Shown here: positions 31,511-39,726 of the stretch, one piece after another
How positions within the stretch are numbered: the stretch's first letter is position 1
Layout of the letters: each line of letters starts with the position of its first letter
From: Chloroflexota bacterium
GTDB taxonomy: Bacteria; Chloroflexota; Chloroflexia; QHBQ01; JADMIH01
NCBI GenBank assembly: GCA_015478675.1
Contig: JADMIH010000016.1
Span: 1 to 42,194, forward strand
DNA: 42,194 bases
Direction of reading: 5' to 3'
Program-made: the position numbers and the translations under genes
The notes under the pieces: generated by a model
Told to the model about the DNA's origin: nothing
What the model saw: only the letters and a program-made list of their open reading frames with translations
Databases searched by the model: none

Positions 31511-33454
31511 TTGCTGGCATCTAATACACTGCGAAATACATTTAAGCTCCTGGCGTGGCGGCTGCCTGCCCACTGGTACAAGCGGCTTACTCTGGCTACG
31601 GCTTTCGCTGTCTGGGGGCTGATCGTGCTGGGCGGTAGCGTGCGCGTCACCGACTCGGGGCGTGGGTGCGGCGACTCCTGGCCGATGTGCGCCGGGAATC
31701 TTTTCCCCGCGCTTGAGTATCACCAGCTTATCGAGTGGAACCACCGGCTCTTCGCCATCCTTGTCGGCTTCTTGATGATCGCCACTGTAGGCTCGACGCT
31801 CCTCTGGTACAGGCGTCCGCGCCGCTTGCTCTGGCTCGCGCTGGCAGCTGCCGCCACCTACTTGAGCCAGGCTATCCTGGGCGGCATTACGGTGCTGCTA
31901 AATCTCGACCGCACCTGGGTTGCCGCCCACATGGGCAACTCGATGCTTCTCATGGCTTCGGTGGTTCTGCTGGCTACTTTCTCGCGGATAGGGAGCATCG
32001 GCTCTCAGGAGCGCACCGTGCCCCCTCGACCCTCTGCCGTGCCTGCTCGTGGCTCAGCCCTCGCGTGGCTTTCGGCGGGCACTCTGGTCTGGACGTATAT
32101 CGCCATATTGACAGGTTCGGCTGTGGTGGGCGACAACGCCGACCTCGCCTGCCCTTCATGGCCGCAGTGCGCGCCCGCCAACCTCTTTCCAGCCAACTTT
32201 GACCAATGGATCAACTTCGGCCATCGTATTGCCGTTGGCCTGTCAGATGTGCTGATGCTGGTGATAGTGGCAGTGATATGGCGCACTCGCCGAGATGATC
32301 GCCGCCTGATGAAGAGCGCACACATCCTCTCGCTTCTGTGGGTGTCGCAGGTCTTTCTGGGCGCGTTTACAGTTTGGCTCGGCGCGCCGCCGGAGCTAAA
32401 GGGCGCGCACCTCGCCTTCGCAGCGGCTACCTGGGCCGTGCTCGTGCTTATGACCACCTTTATCTGGATTGGCCCAAAGGCCACAGAGGATAGCAATACA
32501 GGCACAGGAGGAGGTCGTGCATCGCGCCCGCTGGTGTTAGCAAAGACCCAGGCTCTTGTGCCGGAAGCTGTGCGTGTATACTTTGGTCTTATCAAGCCTC
32601 GTATACTGCCTTTGCTGCTCGTGCCTACGGTGGCTGCTATGCTAATGGCAGCGGCGCAGGAGCCACCTTCCCGCCCGCTACTACCGTTGATACTCCTCAC
32701 GATGCTGGGCGGCGTGCTGGCGGCGGGAGGAGCGCACGCAATCAATCAGTACTGGGAGCGCGATATAGACGCCAAGATGCGGCGCACCAGGAGACGTGCG
32801 GTGGTGATCGGTCGGGTGCGACCGCGCAACGCGCTGATATTTGGCGTCGTTCTCAGCGTCCTCTCCTTTGTGCAGCTATGGCTCACCGTGAATATTGTTG
32901 CCGCCTCCTTAGCAATCGCCGGTAATCTTTTCTACGTCTTTGTCTACACAATATGGCTCAAGCGCACCACAGCGCAGAATATCGTAATCGGCGGGGCTGC
33001 GGGGGCTGTGCCGCCGCTCGTCGGGTGGGCCGCAGTGACCGGTGGCGTGGCGCTGCCTGCCCTTCTCTTCTTCGCGATCATCTTTTTCTGGACCCCTGCC
33101 CATTTTTGGGCCCTTTCTCTGGTGCGGCAAGAAGACTACCGTGACGCGGGCCTTCCGATGCTCCCTGTTGTGCGCGGTGAAGCCTACACCCGCAAAAGTA
33201 TACTTCTTTACGCCGTGCTGCTCCTCGTAGTAACGCTTCTTCCCTTTGCCACGCAATCCCTCTCCTGGCTCTACCTGGTTGCTGCGTGCGCACTGGGTCT
33301 GGTCTTCGTGCTCAGGGCTGCGGCTCTCCTGCGTGACGCTTCCACGGCGCGGGCATGGAAGCTCTTTAAGTTCTCCAACATTTACCTGGCGCTGCTCTAC
33401 CTGGCAATGGTAGTAGACCGGGTGCTTGCACTCGGCTGGAGCCCCCGCACGTGA
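31511..33454 (+). CDS. ctaA-ctaB: Fused heme A synthase - heme O synthase (CtaA-CtaB)
   Basis: 647 residues from TTG 31511, chosen for GGGAG 8 bases upstream; the frame is open back to GTG 31460 without a ribosome site. Residues 1-320 are CtaA/Cox15: four histidine motifs (EWNHRLF, AAHMGNS, NFGHRIAVG, GAHLAFA) plus paired-Cys loops (GRGCGDSWPMC and ACPSWPQC). Residues about 350-647 are CtaB/Cox10, a UbiA prenyltransferase with NQYWERDIDAKMRRTRRR (from 412) and the second Asp motif DYRDAGLPML. CtaB farnesylates heme B to heme O and CtaA oxidises it to heme A; one chain could pass heme O between active sites. It lies directly behind the oxidase genes that need heme A. Confidence 0.95.
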   Translation: MLASNTLRNTFKLLAWRLPAHWYKRLTLATAFAVWGLIVLGGSVRVTDSGRGCGDSWPMCAGNLFPALEYHQLIEWNHRLFAILVGFLMIATVGSTLLWYRRPRRLLWLALAAAATYLSQAILGGITVLLNLDRTWVAAHMGNSMLLMASVVLLATFSRIGSIGSQERTVPPRPSAVPARGSALAWLSAGTLVWTYIAILTGSAVVGDNADLACPSWPQCAPANLFPANFDQWINFGHRIAVGLSDVLMLVIVAVIWRTRRDDRRLMKSAHILSLLWVSQVFLGAFTVWLGAPPELKGAHLAFAAATWAVLVLMTTFIWIGPKATEDSNTGTGGGRASRPLVLAKTQALVPEAVRVYFGLIKPRILPLLLVPTVAAMLMAAAQEPPSRPLLPLILLTMLGGVLAAGGAHAINQYWERDIDAKMRRTRRRAVVIGRVRPRNALIFGVVLSVLSFVQLWLTVNIVAASLAIAGNLFYVFVYTIWLKRTTAQNIVIGGAAGAVPPLVGWAAVTGGVALPALLFFAIIFFWTPAHFWALSLVRQEDYRDAGLPMLPVVRGEAYTRKSILLYAVLLLVVTLLPFATQSLSWLYLVAACALGLVFVLRAAALLRDASTARAWKLFKFSNIYLALLYLAMVVDRVLALGWSPRT

Positions 33455-34314
33455 GCGCCTCGCAGCTCATATTTTCGGCGTGGGCCTGGGAGCCGTCGGT
33501 GGCGCTGGGGTGCGCGGCTTTGCTGGTGGGCTATTTCGGCCTGTTGCGCTCCCGCCCCAACAAGCAATCTCTCTTCTTCGTGGCGGGCGTGCTTGTGCTC
33601 CTTTTTTCACTTGTGTCGCCCCTCGACACCCTGGCTGACACCTATCTCTTCAGCGCGCACATGATCCAGCACCTGCTGATGATACTCTTTGTTCCCCCTT
33701 TGCTCCTGCTTGGCACACCCGCATGGTTTGTTGAACGTCTCCTGCGTAACCCTCTCCTGGCCCGGCTTGAGAGGGTGTTGCGCAAGCCCGCTATCGCATG
33801 GCTGCTGGGGATAGGCATTCTCTGGATTTGGCATTGGCCTCTCCTTTACGATGCGGCGCTTGGGAATGAAGGCATTCATATTGTGGAGCATTTGACCTTT
33901 CTAGTAACAGCCACTGTTTTCTGGTGGCCCGTCCTCTCGCCCATAGAACGGAGCCGCATCACGCCTATTGCCGGGGTGCTGTATCTGATTCTTACTTCTA
34001 TCTCCAACGCCGCGCTCGGTATCATCCTCACCTTCGCGGCGATAGGCCTTTACTCGCCTTACCTGCATCCTACAGGCGACCCACGTATACTGTCGCTCAT
34101 TCGTGATAGCTGGGGCGTCTCGGCTTCCTCTGATCAAACATTAGGCGGGATCATAATGTGGGTGCCTGGCGGGCTGGTATTTCTATGCGCCGCTCTGGGG
34201 ATGCTGGGCCACTGGTATTCTATGCCTGAAGAGGAGGAGGAGACAGCAATATTTACCGCGCCAACGCTGCAACAGGTAGCCGTTGCTACACAGGGGAGGA
34301 AGCAGGATGGATAA
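33451..34314 (+). CDS. ctaG: CtaG-type cytochrome c oxidase assembly protein (caa3_CtaG family)
   Basis: 287 residues, about seven membrane helices. Family features are SPLDTLADTYLFSAHMIQHLLMILFVPPLLLLGTP, WIWHWPLLYDAA, and IVEHLTFLVTATVFWWPVL. The histidines in SAHMIQHL, WHWP and EHL suggest metal binding. The Bacillus-type CtaG is unrelated to Cox11 despite the name and is required for active caa3 oxidase. GTG start overlaps the previous stop by 4 bases. The tail is acidic (EEEEE). Confidence 0.92.
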   Translation: MSASQLIFSAWAWEPSVALGCAALLVGYFGLLRSRPNKQSLFFVAGVLVLLFSLVSPLDTLADTYLFSAHMIQHLLMILFVPPLLLLGTPAWFVERLLRNPLLARLERVLRKPAIAWLLGIGILWIWHWPLLYDAALGNEGIHIVEHLTFLVTATVFWWPVLSPIERSRITPIAGVLYLILTSISNAALGIILTFAAIGLYSPYLHPTGDPRILSLIRDSWGVSASSDQTLGGIIMWVPGGLVFLCAALGMLGHWYSMPEEEEETAIFTAPTLQQVAVATQGRKQDG

Positions 34315-34765
34315 TCGCAAACAAGGAGTTGGATTCTTTTTCTTTTTCTTGCTCAACGCAGAGCTTGCTTTGCTTGCGCTTCCGGCCGCTATGAGCAACT
34401 CGATCGCCCATGGCAAGGCAGCCACTCGCAAAGATAGCTCTGCGGGCGTCTCCGGCACCGGAGAGACGAAAGTGGCCGAAGAAGTGGACCTCGATGGCGA
34501 AGATGCCCCGGAGGCGCTGGCCTCAGAGGAGTCAGATGCAGCAGATCACAGCACGGGCTTCCAGCCACGCCCCGGTTGGAGCACGCCAAAGCCCAAAGTG
34601 ATACCCCACCCCACTTACTGGCCCATAGTAATGGCGCTCGGCATTACTTTCTTCGCCTGGGGCGCGCTTACAACTTTTATTATCTCGATTCTGGGTCTTA
34701 TCCTCTTTGGAATCGCCCTCGCCGGGTGGATAGGAGACATTCGACATGAAGATGGAAGCCACTGA
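34307..34765 (+). CDS. Small membrane protein resembling cytochrome c oxidase subunit IV
   Basis: 152 residues from ATG 34307 (GGAGG upstream), overlapping the ctaG stop by 8 bases. A first helix (about 9-28) is followed by an acidic, disordered stretch to about 80. The C-terminal part (HPTYWPIVMALGITFFAWG...LALAGWIGDIRHE) has one or two helices in the pattern of small oxidase subunit IV proteins. The exact family is not certain. It overlaps the Rieske gene by 20 bases. Confidence 0.6.
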   Translation: MDNRKQGVGFFFFFLLNAELALLALPAAMSNSIAHGKAATRKDSSAGVSGTGETKVAEEVDLDGEDAPEALASEESDAADHSTGFQPRPGWSTPKPKVIPHPTYWPIVMALGITFFAWGALTTFIISILGLILFGIALAGWIGDIRHEDGSH

Positions 34766-35291
34766 TAGAGAAAGCGCGGAGGAGGCTACAAACCGCGACA
34801 CAGAGGAAGTAATCTCGCGCCGCAAGTTCCTGAATAAAGTGAGTCTGGGGCTTGTCGGAGTGGGCAGCGTGCTGGTGGGCGTGCCGATAATCGGATACCT
34901 GCTCGCGCCGCTCTTCAACCAATCGCCCGAAGTGTGGAGGCCTCTCGGCCCAGTAGAGCAGTTTAAGATTGGAGAGTCGGTTCAGGTGGCATTCGAGGAT
35001 GCTTCACCCCTTCCCTGGGCAGGAGTTGCCGCCCAGACTGCCGCCTGGCTGCGGCGCGACAGCGAAACTGACTTCACAGCCTTCTCCGTCAACTGCACCC
35101 ATCTCGGCTGCCCTGTACAGTGGCTGCCAAACGCCAGCCTCTTCATGTGCCCCTGTCACGGCGGCGTTTATTACAAAGATGGCAAGGTGGCCGCCGGTCC
35201 TCCGCCCGCCCCACTTCCCGTTTACCCGGTGCGCGTCCGCAACGGCCAGGTTGAAGTACGCGCCAGTGGTATACCGATCTCGACTTCGTAA
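34746..35291 (+). CDS. Rieske iron-sulfur protein of the quinol oxidising complex
   Basis: 181 residues. The N-terminus has a twin-arginine-like SRRKFLNK (24-31) before one membrane helix (32-54), the usual export signal/anchor of Rieske proteins. The [2Fe-2S] motifs are C117-T-H119-LG-C122 and C135-P-C137-H138-GG, with C122/C137 as the disulfide. It carries electrons from quinol to the cytochrome c domain. ATG 34746 has AGGAG upstream. A 9-bp hairpin (35316-35324/35338-35346) separates it from the cytochrome b gene. Confidence 0.95.
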   Translation: MKMEATDRESAEEATNRDTEEVISRRKFLNKVSLGLVGVGSVLVGVPIIGYLLAPLFNQSPEVWRPLGPVEQFKIGESVQVAFEDASPLPWAGVAAQTAAWLRRDSETDFTAFSVNCTHLGCPVQWLPNASLFMCPCHGGVYYKDGKVAAGPPPAPLPVYPVRVRNGQVEVRASGIPISTS

Positions 35292-35315
35292 TGGCGGCAA
35301 GGATGCGTGAAACGC

Positions 35316-35346
35316 GGAGGGTAAGGCATAGTACGCATTACCCTCC
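35316..35346 (+). other. Intercistronic hairpin between the Rieske and cytochrome b genes
   Basis: GGAGGGTAA pairs perfectly with TTACCCTCC across a 13-base loop, 18 bases before the cytochrome b start. No T-run follows, so it is more likely an RNA-stability or processing element than a terminator. Confidence 0.45.
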
Positions 35347-35363
35347 TGAATGAGGAGCAGGAG

Positions 35364-36779
35364 ATGAAGGTCTTCAAGGCAGCATGGCAGTGGTTTGATG
35401 ATCGCACCGGGGTCGTGGGGCTGGTCAAACCGGCGTTGGAACACCCGGTCCCCCCCACCACAGGCTGGGATTACGCCCTGGGCAGCACAGTGCTGGTCAC
35501 TTTCATCGTGCAGGTTGTCACAGGCATCGCCCTTTCTACCTCTTACGTTACTTCCACGCAAGATGCTTACAAGAGCTTGCAGTTCATCAGCAACCAGGCC
35601 CTTTTCGGCAACTTCCTACGCGGCCTACACTACTGGGGCGCATCGGCAATGGTGCTCTTCATAGGTTTTCACCTGGTCCAAACATTCCTTATAGGCTCTT
35701 ATAAGTTCCCGCGTGAGATGAACTGGCTCACCGGGGCGGGTTTGCTCCTTTTCACCCTGGCTATGGCCTTTACGGGCCAGCTTTTGCGCTGGGACCAGAC
35801 GGCTTTCTGGTCAGTTATCGTGGCGGCAGAGCAGGCGGGGCGCACGCCGCTTCTGGGGCCGCAGATTGCTCGATTCCTGTTGGCGGGCGATACTGTGGGC
35901 GGGGCCACTCTTAGCCGCTTCTTTGCTTTTCATGTATTCTTCATACCCGCGATCATCTTTCTCTTCCTCGGTTCGCATCTCCTGTTGGTGCTACGCAACG
36001 GCATTTCCGAGCCTCCGAAGATCGGGCGCATTGTAGACCCCAGAACTTACCGAGATTGGTACCATAAGATGCTCGAAAAGCATGGGGTACCATTCTGGCC
36101 TGATGCTGCCTGGCGCGATGTAGTTGCGGGGGTGGCTGTGCTGGTTGGCATAGTGGCGCTGGCGCTGGTGGTTGGCCCGCCACAGTTGGGCGCGCCACCT
36201 GACCCAACGAACCTCCAGGCTTATCCTCGCCCCGACTGGTATCTGTTGTGGTATTTCTCGGTGCTGGCATTGGTCCCGCCAAGCACAGAGTCTATCGTGA
36301 TTATCTTTGGGCCGCTACTATTCGGCGTGCTGCTAATTTTGCTCCCCTTCGTCGCCAACAAAGGTGAGCGGCACCCCTTGAGGCGGCCCTGGGCTGTAGG
36401 CATTGTGCTCCTCGCTGTGCTGATTATCAGCACCCTATGGATAGCGGGCGAGACCTCGCCCTGGTCGCCCCTCCTTACCGCCCAGCCGTTGACGGCGCAA
36501 GTTGTAGGCACCACGAATGAGACGATCACTACAGGGGCTAATCTCTTCAACTCGAAGGGCTGCCAGTATTGCCATGCCATCTCAGGTAGCGGAGGTGCTC
36601 GCGGCCCCAGCCTCACCGAAGTGGGCAGCCGCCTCAACGAACAACAGATCACAATCCGCATACTGAACGGAGGCAACAATATGCCTGCCTACGGCAGCAT
36701 CCTCAAACCCGAGGAGGTAAACGCCCTTGTAGCCTTCCTCAAGTCGCGCACCCGCTCGCCAGCCCAGGGTAGTAAGTGA
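35364..36779 (+). CDS. Cytochrome b fused to a C-terminal cytochrome c domain
   Basis: 471 residues. Residues 1-370 are full-length cytochrome b: the first heme pair is in LHYWGASAMVLFIGFH (14 apart), the second in FHVFFIPAIIFLFLGSH (15 apart), and the Qo motif is PDWY (290-293), the variant often seen with menaquinone. The last 90 residues hold a heme c site CQYCH (400-404) with NNMPAYGSILKPEEVNALVAFL, so no separate cytochrome c1 is encoded. With the Rieske protein this makes a minimal bc-type complex delivering electrons to the oxidase. ATG 35364 follows GGAGCAGGAG. Confidence 0.94.
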   Translation: MKVFKAAWQWFDDRTGVVGLVKPALEHPVPPTTGWDYALGSTVLVTFIVQVVTGIALSTSYVTSTQDAYKSLQFISNQALFGNFLRGLHYWGASAMVLFIGFHLVQTFLIGSYKFPREMNWLTGAGLLLFTLAMAFTGQLLRWDQTAFWSVIVAAEQAGRTPLLGPQIARFLLAGDTVGGATLSRFFAFHVFFIPAIIFLFLGSHLLLVLRNGISEPPKIGRIVDPRTYRDWYHKMLEKHGVPFWPDAAWRDVVAGVAVLVGIVALALVVGPPQLGAPPDPTNLQAYPRPDWYLLWYFSVLALVPPSTESIVIIFGPLLFGVLLILLPFVANKGERHPLRRPWAVGIVLLAVLIISTLWIAGETSPWSPLLTAQPLTAQVVGTTNETITTGANLFNSKGCQYCHAISGSGGARGPSLTEVGSRLNEQQITIRILNGGNNMPAYGSILKPEEVNALVAFLKSRTRSPAQGSK

Positions 36780-36819
36780 GCGGTAGTGAGTCATGGTGTC
36801 GCTGCGCGTCGTCGCCAGC

Positions 36820-36847
36820 TTGACTTGGCATGCCTGGATGATATAAT
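36820..36847 (+). promoter_or_regulatory. Strong sigma70 promoter of the nucleoside importer operon
   Basis: TTGACT (36820-36825), 16-base spacer, perfect TATAAT (36842-36847). Transcription would start near 36854, giving a leader of about 37 bases with the GGAGGAAGG ribosome site. Confidence 0.8.
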
Positions 36848-36890
36848 ACCCCCACGTCTACTCTTAACCATAATTCAGGAGGAAGGTCTT

Positions 36891-38060
36891 ATGAAAAGGA
36901 GCTTATTCGGACGTGCAGGCGCTACGCTGGCGCTTACCGTCATAGCAGTCCCGATATTGGCGGCTTGCGGCGCGACCGCTACCCCTACGGGCACCAATGC
37001 AGGGGCGCCGCCTACCGACACTGTTATGACTGTGGGGTCCACAGCTACAACTGTGATATCCGACATGACCCCAACAGCACCCGTCTCCATGACCGGGTCG
37101 CCAACCACTGGAAGCTCAACGGGCAAAAAGCTCAAGGTCGGGCTGGTAACTGATGTTGGCAAGGTCAACGACGGCACATTCAATCAGTTTGCATACGAGG
37201 GTCTCAAACGGGCCGCGTCGGAATTGGGCGTTCAGACAGCTTTTATCGAGACCCAGGCGCAAACCGACTATGAGAAGAACATGGAGCAGTTCGCCTCACA
37301 GGGCTACGACATGATAATTGGCGTGGGCTTCCTGATGGGCGATGCGATCAAGTCAAACGCCGCCAAGCATCCCAACATCAAGTACGCCATAGTAGACTTC
37401 TCCTACGATCCTACGATCTCCAATGTTCGTGGATTGGTCTTCTCCGAGGATCAGGCCGGCTACCTGGCAGGCGTACTCGCCGCGCTAATGAGCAAGAGCA
37501 ACACGATAGCTGTCGTGGGTGGGCAGGAAATCCCGCCCGTGCAAAAATACGTCATGGGCTACCAGAACGGCGCTAAATCGGTCAAGCCCGACATCAGTGT
37601 CAAGCAAATCTACATAGATTCGTTCACCGACCGAGCACGCGGGGCCGAAGCAGCCAAGGACTTTATCTCTCAGGGTGCAGATGTAATCTTCGGTGCGGGC
37701 GGGCAGACAGGCTCCGGTGGCATCCAGGCTGCGGCCCAGCAGGGCGTCTGGGTTATCGGCGTGGACCAGGACGAGTATGTCACCACCTTCCAGAGCGGCA
37801 AAGCTCCAGGGGCGAACAAGATACTCTCCAGCGCCATGAAGCGGGTAGATAACGCTGTCTTTAACGCCATCAAGGATGCTCAGGCGGGCACCTTCCAGGG
37901 TGGAACCCAGCTCAACGATGCCAAGAGCCAGGGCGTTGGCCTCGCCCCCTTCCACGATGCTGACAACGACATCCCCGCTGATGTCAAAACCAGGCTCGAT
38001 CAAACCCTCAAGGGCCTGGCCGACGGCACGATTCAGACAAAGGTGAACCTCAACAAGTAA
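36891..38060 (+). CDS. BMP-family substrate-binding lipoprotein (nucleoside importer)
   Basis: 389 residues from ATG 36891, preceded by GGAGGAAGG; a longer frame from 36786 reads across the promoter and is rejected. Residues 1-25 form a lipoprotein signal with lipobox LAAC (Cys26). A Thr/Ser-rich linker (to about 80) leads to the BMP/PnrA domain: KVGLVTDVGKVNDGTFNQFAYEGLKRA, then DYEKNMEQFASQGYDMIIGVGF and VIGVDQDEYVTTF. Such proteins bind purine nucleosides outside the membrane. The strong promoter and the hairpin behind it should make this the best-expressed gene of the operon. The exact ligand is inferred from family. Confidence 0.93.
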   Translation: MKRSLFGRAGATLALTVIAVPILAACGATATPTGTNAGAPPTDTVMTVGSTATTVISDMTPTAPVSMTGSPTTGSSTGKKLKVGLVTDVGKVNDGTFNQFAYEGLKRAASELGVQTAFIETQAQTDYEKNMEQFASQGYDMIIGVGFLMGDAIKSNAAKHPNIKYAIVDFSYDPTISNVRGLVFSEDQAGYLAGVLAALMSKSNTIAVVGGQEIPPVQKYVMGYQNGAKSVKPDISVKQIYIDSFTDRARGAEAAKDFISQGADVIFGAGGQTGSGGIQAAAQQGVWVIGVDQDEYVTTFQSGKAPGANKILSSAMKRVDNAVFNAIKDAQAGTFQGGTQLNDAKSQGVGLAPFHDADNDIPADVKTRLDQTLKGLADGTIQTKVNLNK

Positions 38061-38079
38061 CCAGCAACAAGTTACGGGC

Positions 38080-38122
38080 GCTGAGGAGTGAGTGAAGGAA
38101 GTGGATCTACTCACTCCTCAGC
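38080..38122 (+). other. Intercistronic hairpin after the lipoprotein gene
   Basis: A perfect 14-bp inverted repeat (GCTGAGGAGTGAGT, 38080-38093; complement 38109-38122), with a 6-bp outer pair (AGCAAC/GTTGCT, 38062-38067/38127-38132). No T-run follows. It probably protects the upstream transcript or partly stops RNA polymerase, keeping the binding protein in excess over the membrane parts. Confidence 0.65.
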
Positions 38123-38151
38123 ACTCGTTGCTCAGTCCTGCTGGGAGCGCC

Positions 38152-39726
38152 ATGACACCAGTCCTCGAAGTACGCAACATCACCAAGCGTTTCCCAGGCG
38201 TGCTGGCAAACGATGACGTCAGTTTTACTCTTGAGCCTGGCGAAATACACGCTTTCCTCGGCGAAAATGGCGCCGGTAAATCCACCTTGATGAATATCCT
38301 CTACGGGCTTTACTCGCCCGACGAGGGAGAAATAGTCATCAACGGTAAAAAGGCCACCATTCACGGGCCGAGCGACGCGATCCGCCAGGGCCTGGGGATG
38401 GTACACCAGCACTTTATGCTCGTGCCGACCCTCACAGTAGCTGAAAATGTGATGCTTGGTACGGAGATCACTAAAGGCATACTGCTAGACGAAGCGCAGG
38501 CCAACGCCCGCATAAGAGAGCTTTCGGTCAAGTACGGGCTTGCTGTGCCCTCTGCCGCTCGTGTGCAGGACCTGTCGGTAGGTGTGCAGCAGCGCGTTGA
38601 GATCATCAAAACGCTCTACCGAGGCGCAGCTACCCTCATCCTGGACGAGCCGACCTCTGTGCTCACCCCGCAGGAAGCCAGCGACCTCTTCAAGACGATA
38701 CACGCGCTTCAGGCGCAGGGCAAGTCGATCATCTTTATCAGCCACAAGCTCGGGGAAGTGCTTGAGATCGCTGATCGCATCACTGTGCTGCGGCGTGGGC
38801 GGGTGGTTGGCACCACCGTTCCAGCCCGCACCAGTGAGGAACAGCTTGCCAACATGATGGTCGGGCGCGAGGTCAATTTGACGGTGGATAAAGGGGTGGC
38901 GCAACCCGGCTCCGTCGTGCTGGATGTGCGCGGCCTGGTTGTGCTGGACGACCGCGCGACTACTGCTGTTAACAATATGTCGCTTCAGGTGCGCGCGGGC
39001 GAGGTGCTCGGCATCGCGGGGGTGCAGGGCAACGGCCAGACCGAGCTTGTCGAGGCGCTAACGGGGTTGCGTTCCGTGCAGTCCGGTCATGTCGAGTTGC
39101 TAGGGCATGACACGACGCACGCTCTCCCACGCACCATCATTGAGGAGGGGGTTGCCCATATCCCGGAGGACAGGCACCGCTACGGGCTGGTGCTGAGCTA
39201 CCCAATCGCCGACAACCTGGTGCTCTCCACTTACTACCGCGAACCTTTCGCGCATGGGGTGGTCACAGATGAGTCGAGCATCAGCATGAACGCTCAGAGG
39301 TTGGTCAAGGAGTTTGATGTTCGCACGCCCAGCATAATGACGATTGCTGCCAACCTCTCAGGCGGCAACCAGCAAAAGGTGGTAATCGCCCGTGAGTTCT
39401 CCCGCCCGATCAAGCTCCTCATAGCGGCGCAACCGACGCGGGGCCTGGACGTTGGCTCAATTGAGTTTATTCATAAGAGTATAATTCGTAAGCGAGATGA
39501 AGGCGTCGCGGTGCTGCTCATCTCAGCCGAATTGGAGGAGATTCTGGCCCTCTCTGACCGTATCGCTGTGATTTTTGAGGGCAAGATTATCACCACCATG
39601 CCCACCGCCGGCGCGAGCCTTGAGAAGCTCGGCCTGCTAATGGCGGGAATAACGAGCGAGCAAAATCCGCAACGTACTCAACCCGCCAGGCCCCCATCGG
39701 ACGAAACATATGTCAACAGTGCCTGA
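38152..39726 (+). CDS. Nucleoside ABC importer ATPase (two ABC domains)
   Basis: 524 residues from ATG 38152 (GGGAG upstream); the frame extends to GTG 38092 through the hairpin and is not used. First domain: Walker A GENGAGKST, signature LSVGVQQRVEI, Walker B TLILDEPT. Second: degenerate Walker A GVQGNGQTEL, signature LSGGNQQKVVIARE, and IAAQPTRGLDVG in place of the Walker B Asp-Glu. This uneven pair is usual for YufO/NupO and RbsA-type ATPases. It overlaps the first permease by 17 bases. Confidence 0.95.
   Translation: MTPVLEVRNITKRFPGVLANDDVSFTLEPGEIHAFLGENGAGKSTLMNILYGLYSPDEGEIVINGKKATIHGPSDAIRQGLGMVHQHFMLVPTLTVAENVMLGTEITKGILLDEAQANARIRELSVKYGLAVPSAARVQDLSVGVQQRVEIIKTLYRGAATLILDEPTSVLTPQEASDLFKTIHALQAQGKSIIFISHKLGEVLEIADRITVLRRGRVVGTTVPARTSEEQLANMMVGREVNLTVDKGVAQPGSVVLDVRGLVVLDDRATTAVNNMSLQVRAGEVLGIAGVQGNGQTELVEALTGLRSVQSGHVELLGHDTTHALPRTIIEEGVAHIPEDRHRYGLVLSYPIADNLVLSTYYREPFAHGVVTDESSISMNAQRLVKEFDVRTPSIMTIAANLSGGNQQKVVIAREFSRPIKLLIAAQPTRGLDVGSIEFIHKSIIRKRDEGVAVLLISAELEEILALSDRIAVIFEGKIITTMPTAGASLEKLGLLMAGITSEQNPQRTQPARPPSDETYVNSA

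Noticed and set aside
30509..31744. 411-codon open frame on the minus strand across coxA-coxC-ctaA
   Set aside because: It lies opposite three clearly conserved genes, is rich in His/Arg/Gln as expected for a shadow frame, and has no family pattern.
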